Shown here: positions 23,013-30,653 of the stretch, piece after piece
Layout: each line of letters begins with the position of its first letter
Position numbering within the stretch: the stretch's first letter is position 1
From: Kribbella solani
GTDB taxonomy: Bacteria; Actinomycetota; Actinomycetes; Propionibacteriales; Kribbellaceae
Assembly: GCF_014205295.1 (NCBI RefSeq)
Contig: NZ_JACHNF010000001.1
Span: forward strand, 3,100,001 to 3,164,000
Length of the DNA stretch: 64,000 nucleotides
Reading direction: 5' to 3'
Position numbers and translations under genes: made by a program
The notes under the pieces: generated by a model
Databases searched by the model: none
What the model saw: only the letters and a program-made list of their open reading frames with translations
What the model was told of the DNA's origin: nothing

Positions 23013-23939
23013 TCACCTTTCCGGGGTGAGGTGTTCGGCGAAGAAGTCCTCGACGACGCGCATCACGTCGGGCAGACCGGCGTGGTGGGCGCAGTGCGGG
23101 TACCTGCGCAGCGTCTTCTCGCAGGTCAGCGCTCGGTGCAAGGCGAAGCCGGTCTCCGGTGGGCAGACATCGTCTTCCATCCCGACATACAGCAAGGTCG
23201 GCGCTTGTACCTTCGGCGCGAAGTTCAGCCCGTCGTAGTACGCGACCGTCTCGCGGACCCGGTCCACGTCTTTGGGGTGAATCCGCAGGTACTCGTTGAT
23301 CTCTTCGTACGGGTACGAGCGGGTGAGCGTCGGCGCGGTCATGATGCCGCACAGGTACGGGGCGCCGGCCGCGACGCAGCGGATCGCGTCGGGCATCAGC
23401 GCCGCGGTGGAGATGCCGAGGCCGCCGCCCTGGCTGGAGCCCTGCAAGCCGATCCGCTGATTGTCGACATCCGGACGATCCAGCAGCACTTCGACCGCGC
23501 GGACGACGTCGAGGTAGAAGCCGCGGTAGCCGTAGGTGTTCGGGTCGACGATGTTGTGGGTCAGGAGGCCGGGATAACCCGGGTTGAAGACACTGTTCGA
23601 GCGCAGCTTGCCGCGCGGCGCGACGGCGAGCGCGGCGTACCCGAGCTCGGACCACTCCTTCGGGATCGTCGGCTCGGAGATGTACCCCGGAATCGTGACC
23701 AGGGCCGGGTGTGGGCCGGGGCGGTTGCGCGGGGTTGTGTACCAGCCGGCGATCCGCAGGCCGCCGTAGCTGGTGTATTGCAGATCGTAGACAATCACCG
23801 TCTCGGTGGAGAGTGCCGGCTGCTCGGTCAGCACGGGGTCCAGCGGATAGGAAGCACAGTCCGCCAGGCCGGCGGCCCAGAACTCGTCGAAATCAGCTGG
23901 TCGCTCGACCTCGACTGCAAAATTCTCTATGTCCCGCAA
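23013..23939 (-). CDS. Acetylxylan esterase / cephalosporin-C deacetylase family protein
   Basis: A 308-residue cytoplasmic alpha/beta hydrolase of the AXE1 family, which removes acetyl groups from sugars and xylo-oligosaccharides. It shows the family's NIVDPNTYGYRG segment, nucleophile elbow GLQGSSQGGG, acid-loop region YVGMEDDVCPP and catalytic His (PHCAHHAG). The best start is TTG at 23939, preceded by GGAAGG. No signal peptide is present, so its substrate must be imported, which matches the ABC transporter genes just upstream. Confidence 0.9.
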   Translation of the reverse strand: MRDIENFAVEVERPADFDEFWAAGLADCASYPLDPVLTEQPALSTETVIVYDLQYTSYGGLRIAGWYTTPRNRPGPHPALVTIPGYISEPTIPKEWSELGYAALAVAPRGKLRSNSVFNPGYPGLLTHNIVDPNTYGYRGFYLDVVRAVEVLLDRPDVDNQRIGLQGSSQGGGLGISTAALMPDAIRCVAAGAPYLCGIMTAPTLTRSYPYEEINEYLRIHPKDVDRVRETVAYYDGLNFAPKVQAPTLLYVGMEDDVCPPETGFALHRALTCEKTLRRYPHCAHHAGLPDVMRVVEDFFAEHLTPER

Positions 23940-24032
23940 GAGCGTTTTCCTTCCCAGACAAGTGGAGTCTCAGGCCGGCGCCCCGGAGCGCGGGGTGCAG
24001 GTTTGAGGTGTGCGTGTGGTGCTGGTGGTGGT

Positions 24033-25262
24033 TCATCGGGGGGATTGCAGGGCGGTGCCGGTGGTGGGGTGGAAGAGGTGCAGGCGGTTGGGGTTGAAGG
24101 CGACGTGGACGGTGCTGTCGTGGCCGAGGCGGAAGGGGGTGGGGACTCGGGCGCGGATCAGTTCGCCTTCGATGCGGACGGTGACCAGGACGTCGGGGCC
24201 GAGGGGTTCGGTGACGAAGACCTTGCCGGGGTGGTGACCGTCGGCCGGCGTGGTGGACAACGTGATGTCCTCCGGCCGGATACCGAGCACCACCTGACGG
24301 GAAGAACCGGAAACCACCGCGGACTCGGCCGCCGTGGATCCGGCAACCGTGTCGGCCACTGCGGATTCGGCCGCCATGAAGGCGGGGCGGGCGGAGGTGG
24401 AGCCGGCGGATGTGGGGTCGGCGGATGTGGGGTCGGCGGAGGTGGGGCCGGCGGGGTGGGTTGGTGGGTGGAGGGGTTGGGTCAGGGCCGGGGAGCGGAA
24501 GTGGAGGGTGCTGCCCTCGTGGACGAGGTCGCCGGTGAGGAAGTTCATCGGGGGTGAGCCCATGAAGGAGGCTACGAAGCGGTTCGCGGGGCGTTCGTAG
24601 ATTTCTTCGGGGGTCGCGCATTGCTGGATCACGCCGTCGCGCATGACGGCGATCCGGTCGGACATGGTCATTGCCTCGACCTGGTCGTGGGTGACGTAGA
24701 TGAAGGTGCGGGCCACGTCGACGTGCAGCCGTTTGATCTCGGCCCGCATCAGGACGCGGAGCTGGGCGTCCAGGTTCGACAGCGGTTCGTCCAGCAGGTA
24801 GGCGCCGGCGTCGCGGACGATCGCCCGGCCGAGGGCGACGCGTTGCCGCTGGCCGCCGGACAGTTCGCGGGGTTTGCGGTCCAGCAGGTCCTCGATGTCC
24901 AGCGTTCGCGCGGCCTGCCGGACCTGCTCCTCGATCGTTGCCTTCGGCACCCGCATCATCTTGAGCGCGAAGCCGATGTTCTGCCGGACCGTCCGGTGCG
25001 GGTAGAGCGCGTAGCTCTGGAACACCATCGACACGTCCCGCTTGTTCGCCGGCAGCCAGCTGACCGGTTTGCCGTCGAAGAAGATGTTCCCCGCGCTGGC
25101 CCGTTCCAGCCCGCAGATCATTCGTAGGGTTGTCGACTTTCCACAACCGGAGGGGCCGACCAGGGTGAGGAATTCGCGGTCCTCGACGGTCAGGTTCAGA
25201 TTGTCGACAACGGTCTTGCCGCCGAACGACTTGCTGACATTCTCCAAACGCACTTCAGCCAT
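24033..25262 (-). CDS. Sugar ABC transporter ATP-binding protein (MsmK/UgpC type)
   Basis: A 409-residue ATPase that powers uptake. Walker A GPSGCGKST (about 37-45), Q-loop FQSYALYP, signature LSGGQRQRVALGRA and Walker B AYLLDEPLSNLD are intact. The C-terminal regulatory OB-fold region ends with LGIRPEDI and following strands. It is interrupted by an unusual Pro/Thr/Ser/Ala-rich insertion of about 55 residues (near 265-320) encoded by 15-bp repeats. The gene follows the second permease after 4 bp. ATPases of this class sometimes serve several sugar transporters. Confidence 0.93.
   Translation of the reverse strand: MAEVRLENVSKSFGGKTVVDNLNLTVEDREFLTLVGPSGCGKSTTLRMICGLERASAGNIFFDGKPVSWLPANKRDVSMVFQSYALYPHRTVRQNIGFALKMMRVPKATIEEQVRQAARTLDIEDLLDRKPRELSGGQRQRVALGRAIVRDAGAYLLDEPLSNLDAQLRVLMRAEIKRLHVDVARTFIYVTHDQVEAMTMSDRIAVMRDGVIQQCATPEEIYERPANRFVASFMGSPPMNFLTGDLVHEGSTLHFRSPALTQPLHPPTHPAGPTSADPTSADPTSAGSTSARPAFMAAESAVADTVAGSTAAESAVVSGSSRQVVLGIRPEDITLSTTPADGHHPGKVFVTEPLGPDVLVTVRIEGELIRARVPTPFRLGHDSTVHVAFNPNRLHLFHPTTGTALQSPR
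24390..24449. repeat. 15-bp in-frame repeat in the ATPase gene
   Basis: Four 15-bp units close to GGCGGATGTGGGGTC (24390, 24405, 24420, 24435), with a degenerate fifth at 24450. They encode PTSAD-like pentapeptides on the minus strand within the inserted linker of the ABC ATPase. Confidence 0.85.
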
Positions 25263-25266
25263 CGCC

Positions 25267-26160
25267 TCAGCCCTTCACTGATCCGGCTGCCATGCCCTGG
25301 ACCAGCTTGCGCTGGAAGAGCAGAGCGAGTACCAGGGGTGGGACCACCGCGAGCACACCGGCCGCGGCCATCACGGTGAACTGGGTGTTGAAATCGGTGG
25401 CGAAATTGGCCGCCACCACCGGAATCGTCTTCGCCGCCTTCGAACTGGTCAGGAACAACGCGAACATGAACTCGTTCCACGCGGTCATGAACGCGAACAC
25501 CGCGGCCGCCACCAGTCCCGGCGCGGCCACCGGCAGGAAAACCGTCCACATCGTCCGGAACCAGCCGCACCGGTCCACCCGGGCGGCCTCCTCCAGTTCG
25601 CGCGGCACCGACCGGAAGAAGTCCTTCAGAATCCAGATCGTGATCGGCAACGCGAACGTCGTGTACGAAAGGATCAGCGCCAGGTACGTGTCCAGCAACC
25701 CGAACGATCGCATCAGCAAATAGAACGGAATGATGATCGCGATCCCCGGCACCATCCGGGTGAGCAGGTACAGCACGAGCAGCACCTGGCTCCCGCGGAA
25801 CTTCAGCCGGGAGAACGAGTACGCCGCGAACGTGGCCAGCACCAGGTTCAGCACGGCGGTCGCCGTCGCCACGATCAGGCTGTTCCGCAACGAGTACGGC
25901 GTTTCCGAAACTGCCCGTCCACCGACCAGTTGCTGCGCATCGTCCGGGCGTACGAACCCGAGGTAGTTCTCCAGGGTCGGATGCACCGGAATCCAGTGCG
26001 GCGGCACCGAGATCGCATCCACCTCGTGCATGAAACTCATCGCGACAATCCAGTAGAACGGCAGCACCAGGTACAACCCGAACACCACCGCCAGTACGTA
26101 AAGCGCGATCTTCTTCCACGGAATCCGGTACCGGAGCGGAACTTTCACGGCGGTACTCAT
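25267..26160 (-). CDS. Carbohydrate ABC transporter permease (MalG type)
   Basis: A 297-residue inner-membrane permease with six predicted membrane segments. The EAA cytoplasmic-loop motif is seen as ELEEAARVDRCGWFRTMWTV. This is the second transmembrane subunit, homologous to MalG. Its ATG overlaps the stop codon of the first permease (ATGA at 26157-26160). Confidence 0.93.
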   Translation of the reverse strand: MSTAVKVPLRYRIPWKKIALYVLAVVFGLYLVLPFYWIVAMSFMHEVDAISVPPHWIPVHPTLENYLGFVRPDDAQQLVGGRAVSETPYSLRNSLIVATATAVLNLVLATFAAYSFSRLKFRGSQVLLVLYLLTRMVPGIAIIIPFYLLMRSFGLLDTYLALILSYTTFALPITIWILKDFFRSVPRELEEAARVDRCGWFRTMWTVFLPVAAPGLVAAAVFAFMTAWNEFMFALFLTSSKAAKTIPVVAANFATDFNTQFTVMAAAGVLAVVPPLVLALLFQRKLVQGMAAGSVKG

Positions 26161-27062
26161 GCCTCGAAGTTTCCTTTCCGGTAGAGGAGCCCGATATAGC
26201 CGACCGAGATCAGCAGCGTGATCGCGGTGATCACCCAGGCGTACGCGCTGCCGAGACCGAAGTCGGTGAAGGTCAGGACGGTTTGTACGTCGAGCAGCGC
26301 GATCGTGGTCGTCGCGTCACCGGGTCCGCCGCCGGTGAGTACGTAGATGGTGTCGAAGGCGCGGAACGCGTTCATCGTCTCCAGGATCAGCACGATCAGG
26401 AGCGGATGCAGGAGCCACGGCACGGTGACCTGGGTGAAGCGCCGCCAGGCACCCGCCCGGTCGACCGTCGCCGCGTCGTACAACTCTGATGGGATTGTCG
26501 ACAATCCGGCGAGCAGGATGATGACCGAGAACGGCAGCGTGTTCCACACCTGCGCCAGCGCGGTGAAGAGGAACGCGCCGGTGCCCGACGTCAGCCAGGC
26601 GTGATAGTTCTCGATCAGACCGAGCTGTTGCAGCAGGCCGTTCAACGCACCTGTCTTCGCGTCGAAGATCGTCCGCCACATCAGGCCGTTCACTACCCCA
26701 GGCATTACCCAGGGCAACAAAGCGAGACTCAGCAACAATCCGCGACCACGGAACCGTTCGTTCAGCACCAGCGCCAGGATCAGCGCGAGTACGACGGTCA
26801 GCCCGAGCACCACGAGTACGAACAGCGCCGACACCTTCAACGCGGACAGAAACGCGTCGTCGCCGAGCAATGCCTTGTAGTTGTCGAACCCGATGAACCG
26901 CCTGGCCCGCGGGCGTTTCAGGTTGTGCTTCTGCAGGCTGACGTAGAAGGAGTACCCGATCGGATACGCGACCAGCAGGGCGATCACCACCATCGCCGGG
27001 GCGTTCAGCGCCCAGGCCTTGGCGGTGTCGCCCAGCGGGCGGCGTTCGGTGAAAGCGACCAT
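26157..27062 (-). CDS. Carbohydrate ABC transporter permease (MalF type)
   Basis: A 301-residue inner-membrane permease with six predicted membrane segments. The EAA loop is seen as ELYDAATVDRAGAWRRFTQV, and the GGGPGDAT stretch typical of MalF-like sugar permeases is present. ATG 27062 follows the solute-binding protein's stop by 2 bp. The frame extends further upstream, but that part overlaps the preceding gene. It carries one of the perfect ATTGTCGACAAT sites (26494-26505). Confidence 0.93.
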   Translation of the reverse strand: MVAFTERRPLGDTAKAWALNAPAMVVIALLVAYPIGYSFYVSLQKHNLKRPRARRFIGFDNYKALLGDDAFLSALKVSALFVLVVLGLTVVLALILALVLNERFRGRGLLLSLALLPWVMPGVVNGLMWRTIFDAKTGALNGLLQQLGLIENYHAWLTSGTGAFLFTALAQVWNTLPFSVIILLAGLSTIPSELYDAATVDRAGAWRRFTQVTVPWLLHPLLIVLILETMNAFRAFDTIYVLTGGGPGDATTTIALLDVQTVLTFTDFGLGSAYAWVITAITLLISVGYIGLLYRKGNFEA

Positions 27063-27064
27063 GC

Positions 27065-28390
27065 TCAGGAGTACTTCTTCTTCAACGTCCCGGCGGTCCG
27101 CGCGAGCGAGTCGACCGCGGCGGACGGCTGCGTCTGGTTGCTCAGCACCCCTTGCACGACCTTGTGCATCTCGGTCTCGAATTCGGTATACCAAGGCACC
27201 CCGAGCACGTTCCGCGGTTTCGCGATCTCGGCCAGGTGCGCGTACACGGCCGGATCGGCGAACTTCTTCAGCGCCGCGACGATCTCCGGATCGGTCGCCA
27301 TCGACTTGTACGCGAACCCGAGACCGCGCTGCAGGAACCAGAACCGCGCGGTGTACGGCTTCTTGTCCGCGCCGAGCCCACCCAGGTACGTCAGCAGTTT
27401 GACGGCGTTGTCCTTGACCTCGGTGTCCTTGGCCAGCGCGTACAGCCGGGTGTTGCTGACCGTGCCGTGCACCTTGCCGTCCAGGCTCGGCATCAGCGCC
27501 ATCTTCATCTTCCCGGCTGCCTTCGACTTGGCCGGATCGTTGTAGTCACGCAGGGCGTACCGGGCGCCGATCGTGAACGCGTACCGGTTCGACTTCATCG
27601 CGTTGTCGATCGGCACCGGGAGCAACTGCAGCGACGCCGGGTCGATCACCTTGGTGGTGCTCGCGGCATGCTGCAACCAGGTGAACACGTCCTTGGTCAC
27701 GTGATCGCTGGTGTTCATGATCGGCGCCTGCTGGTCGTCGAACATGCTGCCGCCACTTCCGTATACCAAAGCCCACACCCAGGCCCACCAGGTGTCGGAC
27801 AGCTGGGCAGGCAGACCGATCGGGTACTGCAGAAGGCCGGCGTTCTTGATCTTGACGGCCTGGGCCTCGAGTTCGTCCAAGCTGGCCGGCGGTTTGCTGA
27901 TCCCGGCCTTGGCAAGGATTTCGGCGTTGTAAACAAGGCAGTTCGAGTCGGTGTAGTACGGCAGCCCGTAGCGCTTTCCGCCGTACGTCATCGCCTCCGC
28001 GTTGCCCGGGTAGATCGCGTCGTACACCGCGTCGACGCCAGGCAGGCCGTCGAGCGGTTGCAGGTAGTCGCCCTCGACCCAGGCCGCGAGCGAGTCGTCG
28101 TACACGTACAGCGCGTCCGGGCCGCCACCACCGGTGAACTCGGCAACGACCTTCTGGACGTACTGCGCGCTCGTGATCGGTGTGTAGTCGACCTTGATGT
28201 TGCTGGTCTTGGTGAAGTTGTCGAGGTTCTGCTGGACCAGCGCGGCTTCGTAGTCCCAGCCTTCGAACTTCACGCTGCCGTCGCCGGCACCACCACCTCC
28301 GGACTTGCCGTTCGAACAGGCGGACAGCAGGGCAGGGGTGGTCAGGCCGAGACCGGCTAACTTGAGGATGTTCCGGCGGGTGAGCTCCAT
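27065..28390 (-). CDS. Sugar-type extracellular solute-binding lipoprotein
   Basis: A 441-residue family-1 solute-binding protein that captures the substrate for the two permeases. The N-terminus has a twin-arginine-like motif (TRRNILKLAG) and a lipobox LLSAC at about residues 21-25. Export by Tat and lipid anchoring are therefore likely. The mature part has typical family-1 segments (GGGGPDALYVYD and GLPYYTDSNCLVYN). ATG 28390 has a GGAGG site and overlaps the regulator gene's 3' end by 34 nt. The substrate is probably an oligosaccharide or acylated sugar, inferred from the neighbours. Confidence 0.92.
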   Translation of the reverse strand: MELTRRNILKLAGLGLTTPALLSACSNGKSGGGGAGDGSVKFEGWDYEAALVQQNLDNFTKTSNIKVDYTPITSAQYVQKVVAEFTGGGGPDALYVYDDSLAAWVEGDYLQPLDGLPGVDAVYDAIYPGNAEAMTYGGKRYGLPYYTDSNCLVYNAEILAKAGISKPPASLDELEAQAVKIKNAGLLQYPIGLPAQLSDTWWAWVWALVYGSGGSMFDDQQAPIMNTSDHVTKDVFTWLQHAASTTKVIDPASLQLLPVPIDNAMKSNRYAFTIGARYALRDYNDPAKSKAAGKMKMALMPSLDGKVHGTVSNTRLYALAKDTEVKDNAVKLLTYLGGLGADKKPYTARFWFLQRGLGFAYKSMATDPEIVAALKKFADPAVYAHLAEIAKPRNVLGVPWYTEFETEMHKVVQGVLSNQTQPSAAVDSLARTAGTLKKKYS

Positions 28391-29688
28391 GGTTGTGCCT
28401 CCAACGCTTGGGCGATGCGTAGTCGGTACAGGCGCGACGGGCGTCCCTTCGGATGGTGCTGGGCGGTGCCTTCGGCACTCACCAAGCCGCCCGCGTCGAG
28501 GGTGCGGATCAGCCGGCGTCCGCTCTGATCCGTGATGCCGAGATGACCGGCAAGCTCTCCAGGCGAGAGCGTGCGGCCTTGCAGTTCCTGGTCCAGCGCG
28601 GCCAGCCGGGAAACGGTGGTCGCACTCAGACCGACGTACTTCGCCAGCTGTTCGATTTCGTCGCCGTGCTCGCGGTACGAGAACCGCAGCGCCTCGCCGG
28701 CCGGACCCATCGGTCCGATCACGACGCCGCTGTCCTCGAACAGGTACGCGCAAGGTTCGTCGGACAGTTCAGCCCGCGCCGCGGCCTGCTCGGCGAGCAG
28801 CACGCAGTTGCGCGCGGACACGCCGACCCCGAACCCGGCCGAGATCTGTACCCCGAGCGCCGCGGCGGCCTCGGCCAGCGCGGGTACGCCGACCCAGTTC
28901 TGGGTGATGCGCTCGAACAACGCCTTGTGCGCGAACACGACCACCCCGCGGCGCCCGCGGTTCTCGATCCAGGCGCCGGCGAACTCCGGGGTGTTGAGCA
29001 GCTGGTTCATCAGTCCGATCCGGGCGCGTTCCTCGTCCGTGGACTGCGAAATCAGGAAGACCCCGGCGGCGAACCGTTGCGCGCTGGCCCGGTCCGACTC
29101 GATCCGCAACGCGAGCTCGTGCAGCTCGGTCCGGATCGTGGCCGGTACCGGCATCCCGCTGATGATCGGCAGCCGGCCGGCCAGCTGTTCCCGAACCGCG
29201 GCGCGGACGCTGATCACGAAACTGCGCTCGCCGAACCGCCGGTACGCGTCCCGGTGGAACTCGGCGATCTCGTCCACGGTCTGGGTCGGCGCGTACGGCA
29301 GGCAGGCGACCTGGTCCTGGTCGAGGTCCAGCGCGGTCGCGACCGCCTCGACCGCATCGGCCGCGAAGGTGTCGATGCTCACCGGCGTACGCACCCAACC
29401 GCGCTCCTGGGCGCGATAGAGCGCGAGGGTCAGATCGAGCGCCGACGAGCGGATCACGCCCACCGGCAGCCCGGGCGGAAGCAGTTCGCGACTGGCCGTG
29501 TACGGCACCGGGCCGGCCAGGAACCCGTCGAGCCGGGTCGTACTCAGGAACTCGGCGACCCGGTCGCGGATCTCGTCCTCGTGGTCGTAACTGACCCAGG
29601 CGAGATCCACCCCGCCCAAGGTCCGCGCGGCGTCCTGGAACAACTCGTGGTGAGCCGCATGGGTGACGACTCCGATCACGATGCCCAC
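28357..29688 (-). CDS. Transcriptional regulator with GGDEF-like middle domain and winged HTH
   Basis: A 443-residue regulator heading the transporter operon. The N-terminal third looks like a ligand-sensing alpha/beta domain (IGVVTHAAHHELFQDAARTL). The middle has a stretch resembling a degenerate GGDEF/cyclase-type fold (VQISAGFGVGVSARNCVLLAEQA) without the GGDEF signature, so no cyclase activity is expected. The last 100 residues hold helix-turn-helix segments (YVGLSATTVSRLAAL; ELAGHLGITDQSGRRLIRTL). Its 3' end overlaps the solute-binding protein gene. A palindrome 12 bp upstream of the start suggests autoregulation. I am not sure of the family name. Confidence 0.7.
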   Translation of the reverse strand: MGIVIGVVTHAAHHELFQDAARTLGGVDLAWVSYDHEDEIRDRVAEFLSTTRLDGFLAGPVPYTASRELLPPGLPVGVIRSSALDLTLALYRAQERGWVRTPVSIDTFAADAVEAVATALDLDQDQVACLPYAPTQTVDEIAEFHRDAYRRFGERSFVISVRAAVREQLAGRLPIISGMPVPATIRTELHELALRIESDRASAQRFAAGVFLISQSTDEERARIGLMNQLLNTPEFAGAWIENRGRRGVVVFAHKALFERITQNWVGVPALAEAAAALGVQISAGFGVGVSARNCVLLAEQAAARAELSDEPCAYLFEDSGVVIGPMGPAGEALRFSYREHGDEIEQLAKYVGLSATTVSRLAALDQELQGRTLSPGELAGHLGITDQSGRRLIRTLDAGGLVSAEGTAQHHPKGRPSRLYRLRIAQALEAQPWSSPAGTSSS

Positions 29689-29696
29689 GGCACTCC

Positions 29697-29728
29697 TTTA
29701 CGAACCAGGTTCGGAAATGACTCGTAAA
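29697..29728 (-). promoter_or_regulatory. Operator-like dyads upstream of the sugar-operon regulator
   Basis: CGAACC-A-GGTTCG (29701-29713) is a perfect 13-bp dyad. It lies within a wider repeat TTTACGA (29697-29703) / TCGTAAA (29722-29728). Both lie immediately upstream of the regulator's start at 29688. They are the best candidates for binding of the operon's own regulator. Confidence 0.5.
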
Positions 29729-29807
29729 TCCAATGCCGACAAAGTTCCCCCGAATTGCCCCATCAGGTCAAGAGATCAGCCGCGATTCGATCACCCACCC
29801 CCAGAAC

Positions 29808-29905
29808 CATTTCAGCGGTGAACCTCCGCCCTCGCCCCTTCACCACCCGCACCCAACTGGTGAAGGGGTGCGCCGGGACGTTAACCCCCCAAATGGCAGC
29901 AGCCG
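29808..29905. repeat. Dispersed GGTTAACC element, copy 2
   Basis: The 70-bp core runs from GGTGAACC (29817-29824) to CGTTAACC (29879-29886). It is the same length as copies 1 and 3 and shares the internal TTCAC and CGCA blocks. The flanks also match copy 1: CCATTTCAG on the left and a purine-rich ATGGCAGCAG on the right, compared with ACGGCGGCAG. Inside is an 11-bp hairpin CCCCTTCACCA / TGGTGAAGGGG. The element lies between two minus-strand genes. Confidence 0.65.
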
Positions 29906-29924
29906 GCGCTGTTGGAGTGGGTGG

Positions 29925-30509
29925 TCAGGGGTGGAGGGTCGGGTGGTAGATGAGTTCTTGGATGTTGTGGTCGAGGGTTCGGGAGTCGATGAGTTCCAGG
30001 TCGTAGTCGGCGGCTCCGTGGAAGATCGGGTCGGCGCCGGTGCGGCCGGTGAGGACCGGGAAGATGGTGACCTGGAGGCGGTCGACGAGGCCCGCGGACA
30101 TCAGGGCGCGGTTCAGGGACAGGCTGCCGTGGGAGCGGAGCGGGACGTCGGATTCCTGCTTCAGGCGGGTGACGATCTCCACCGCGTCGCCGGACTCGAG
30201 CGTGGCGTTCGACCAGGTCAGTGGGGCTGACAACGTACTGGAGACGACGGTGATCGGCATCGTCATCATCCGGGTGTTGACCGGGTCCGCGTACGCGGAA
30301 TCCGCCGGCGACGGGCCGAGGATTTCGACGAACTGCCGGTAGGTGTTGGCGCCGAGGACCAGGCGCTGGTCCTCGGACAGGGCAGCCAGGCGGCGGTCGA
30401 GGAACTCGGGGCCCTGTTTGCCCCAGTAACCGCCCCAGTCACCGGGCTCGTCGTACGAGCCGAAGCCGTCCAGCGTGCAGAAGATGTCGAAGGTGTACAG
30501 CGCGGTCAT
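29925..30509 (-). CDS. Dihydrofolate reductase family protein (RibD C-terminal type)
   Basis: A 194-residue reductase-fold protein of the DHFR/RibD_C group common in actinomycetes. It shows the N-terminal strand and loop (FCTLDGFGSYDEP), LVLGANTYRQF, the NADPH-loop-like SHGSLSLNRALMSAGLVD and the C-terminal FPVLTGRTGADPIF. These proteins are distinct from folate-pathway DHFR and their substrates are mostly unknown. ATG 30509 is preceded by an AAGGAG site. Confidence 0.88.
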   Translation of the reverse strand: MTALYTFDIFCTLDGFGSYDEPGDWGGYWGKQGPEFLDRRLAALSEDQRLVLGANTYRQFVEILGPSPADSAYADPVNTRMMTMPITVVSSTLSAPLTWSNATLESGDAVEIVTRLKQESDVPLRSHGSLSLNRALMSAGLVDRLQVTIFPVLTGRTGADPIFHGAADYDLELIDSRTLDHNIQELIYHPTLHP

Positions 30510-30552
30510 GATGAACTCCTTGAGATCCGGTTACCAGTGCAACGAACAGACC

Positions 30553-30640
30553 GCACCGGAACCGACAAACGACCGGCGGTAGCTCGGCGCCGTTGCACCG
30601 GAACCGACAAACGACCGGCGGTAGCTCGGCGCCGCACCGG
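30553..30640. repeat. 42/39-bp tandem repeat
   Basis: A unit beginning GCACCGGAACCGACAAACG starts at 30553 and 30595. A third partial copy begins at 30634. The second unit lacks three bases. It fills the 144-bp gap between the DHFR-family gene and dusB. No function is evident. Confidence 0.8.
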
Positions 30641-30653
30641 AACCGACAGGAGA

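Noticed and set aside
22162-23655. A long frame including the esterase-like gene plus about 216 residues upstream
   Set aside because: The upstream part is antisense-like and overlaps the active esterase gene in another frame. The real start is ATG 23007.
30569-30584. A 15-bp match (GCGGTAGCTCGGCGC) between the 42-bp repeat and the snapback element
   Set aside because: Matches of this length are expected by chance in 64 kb of GC-rich sequence on two strands, and the flanks do not agree.
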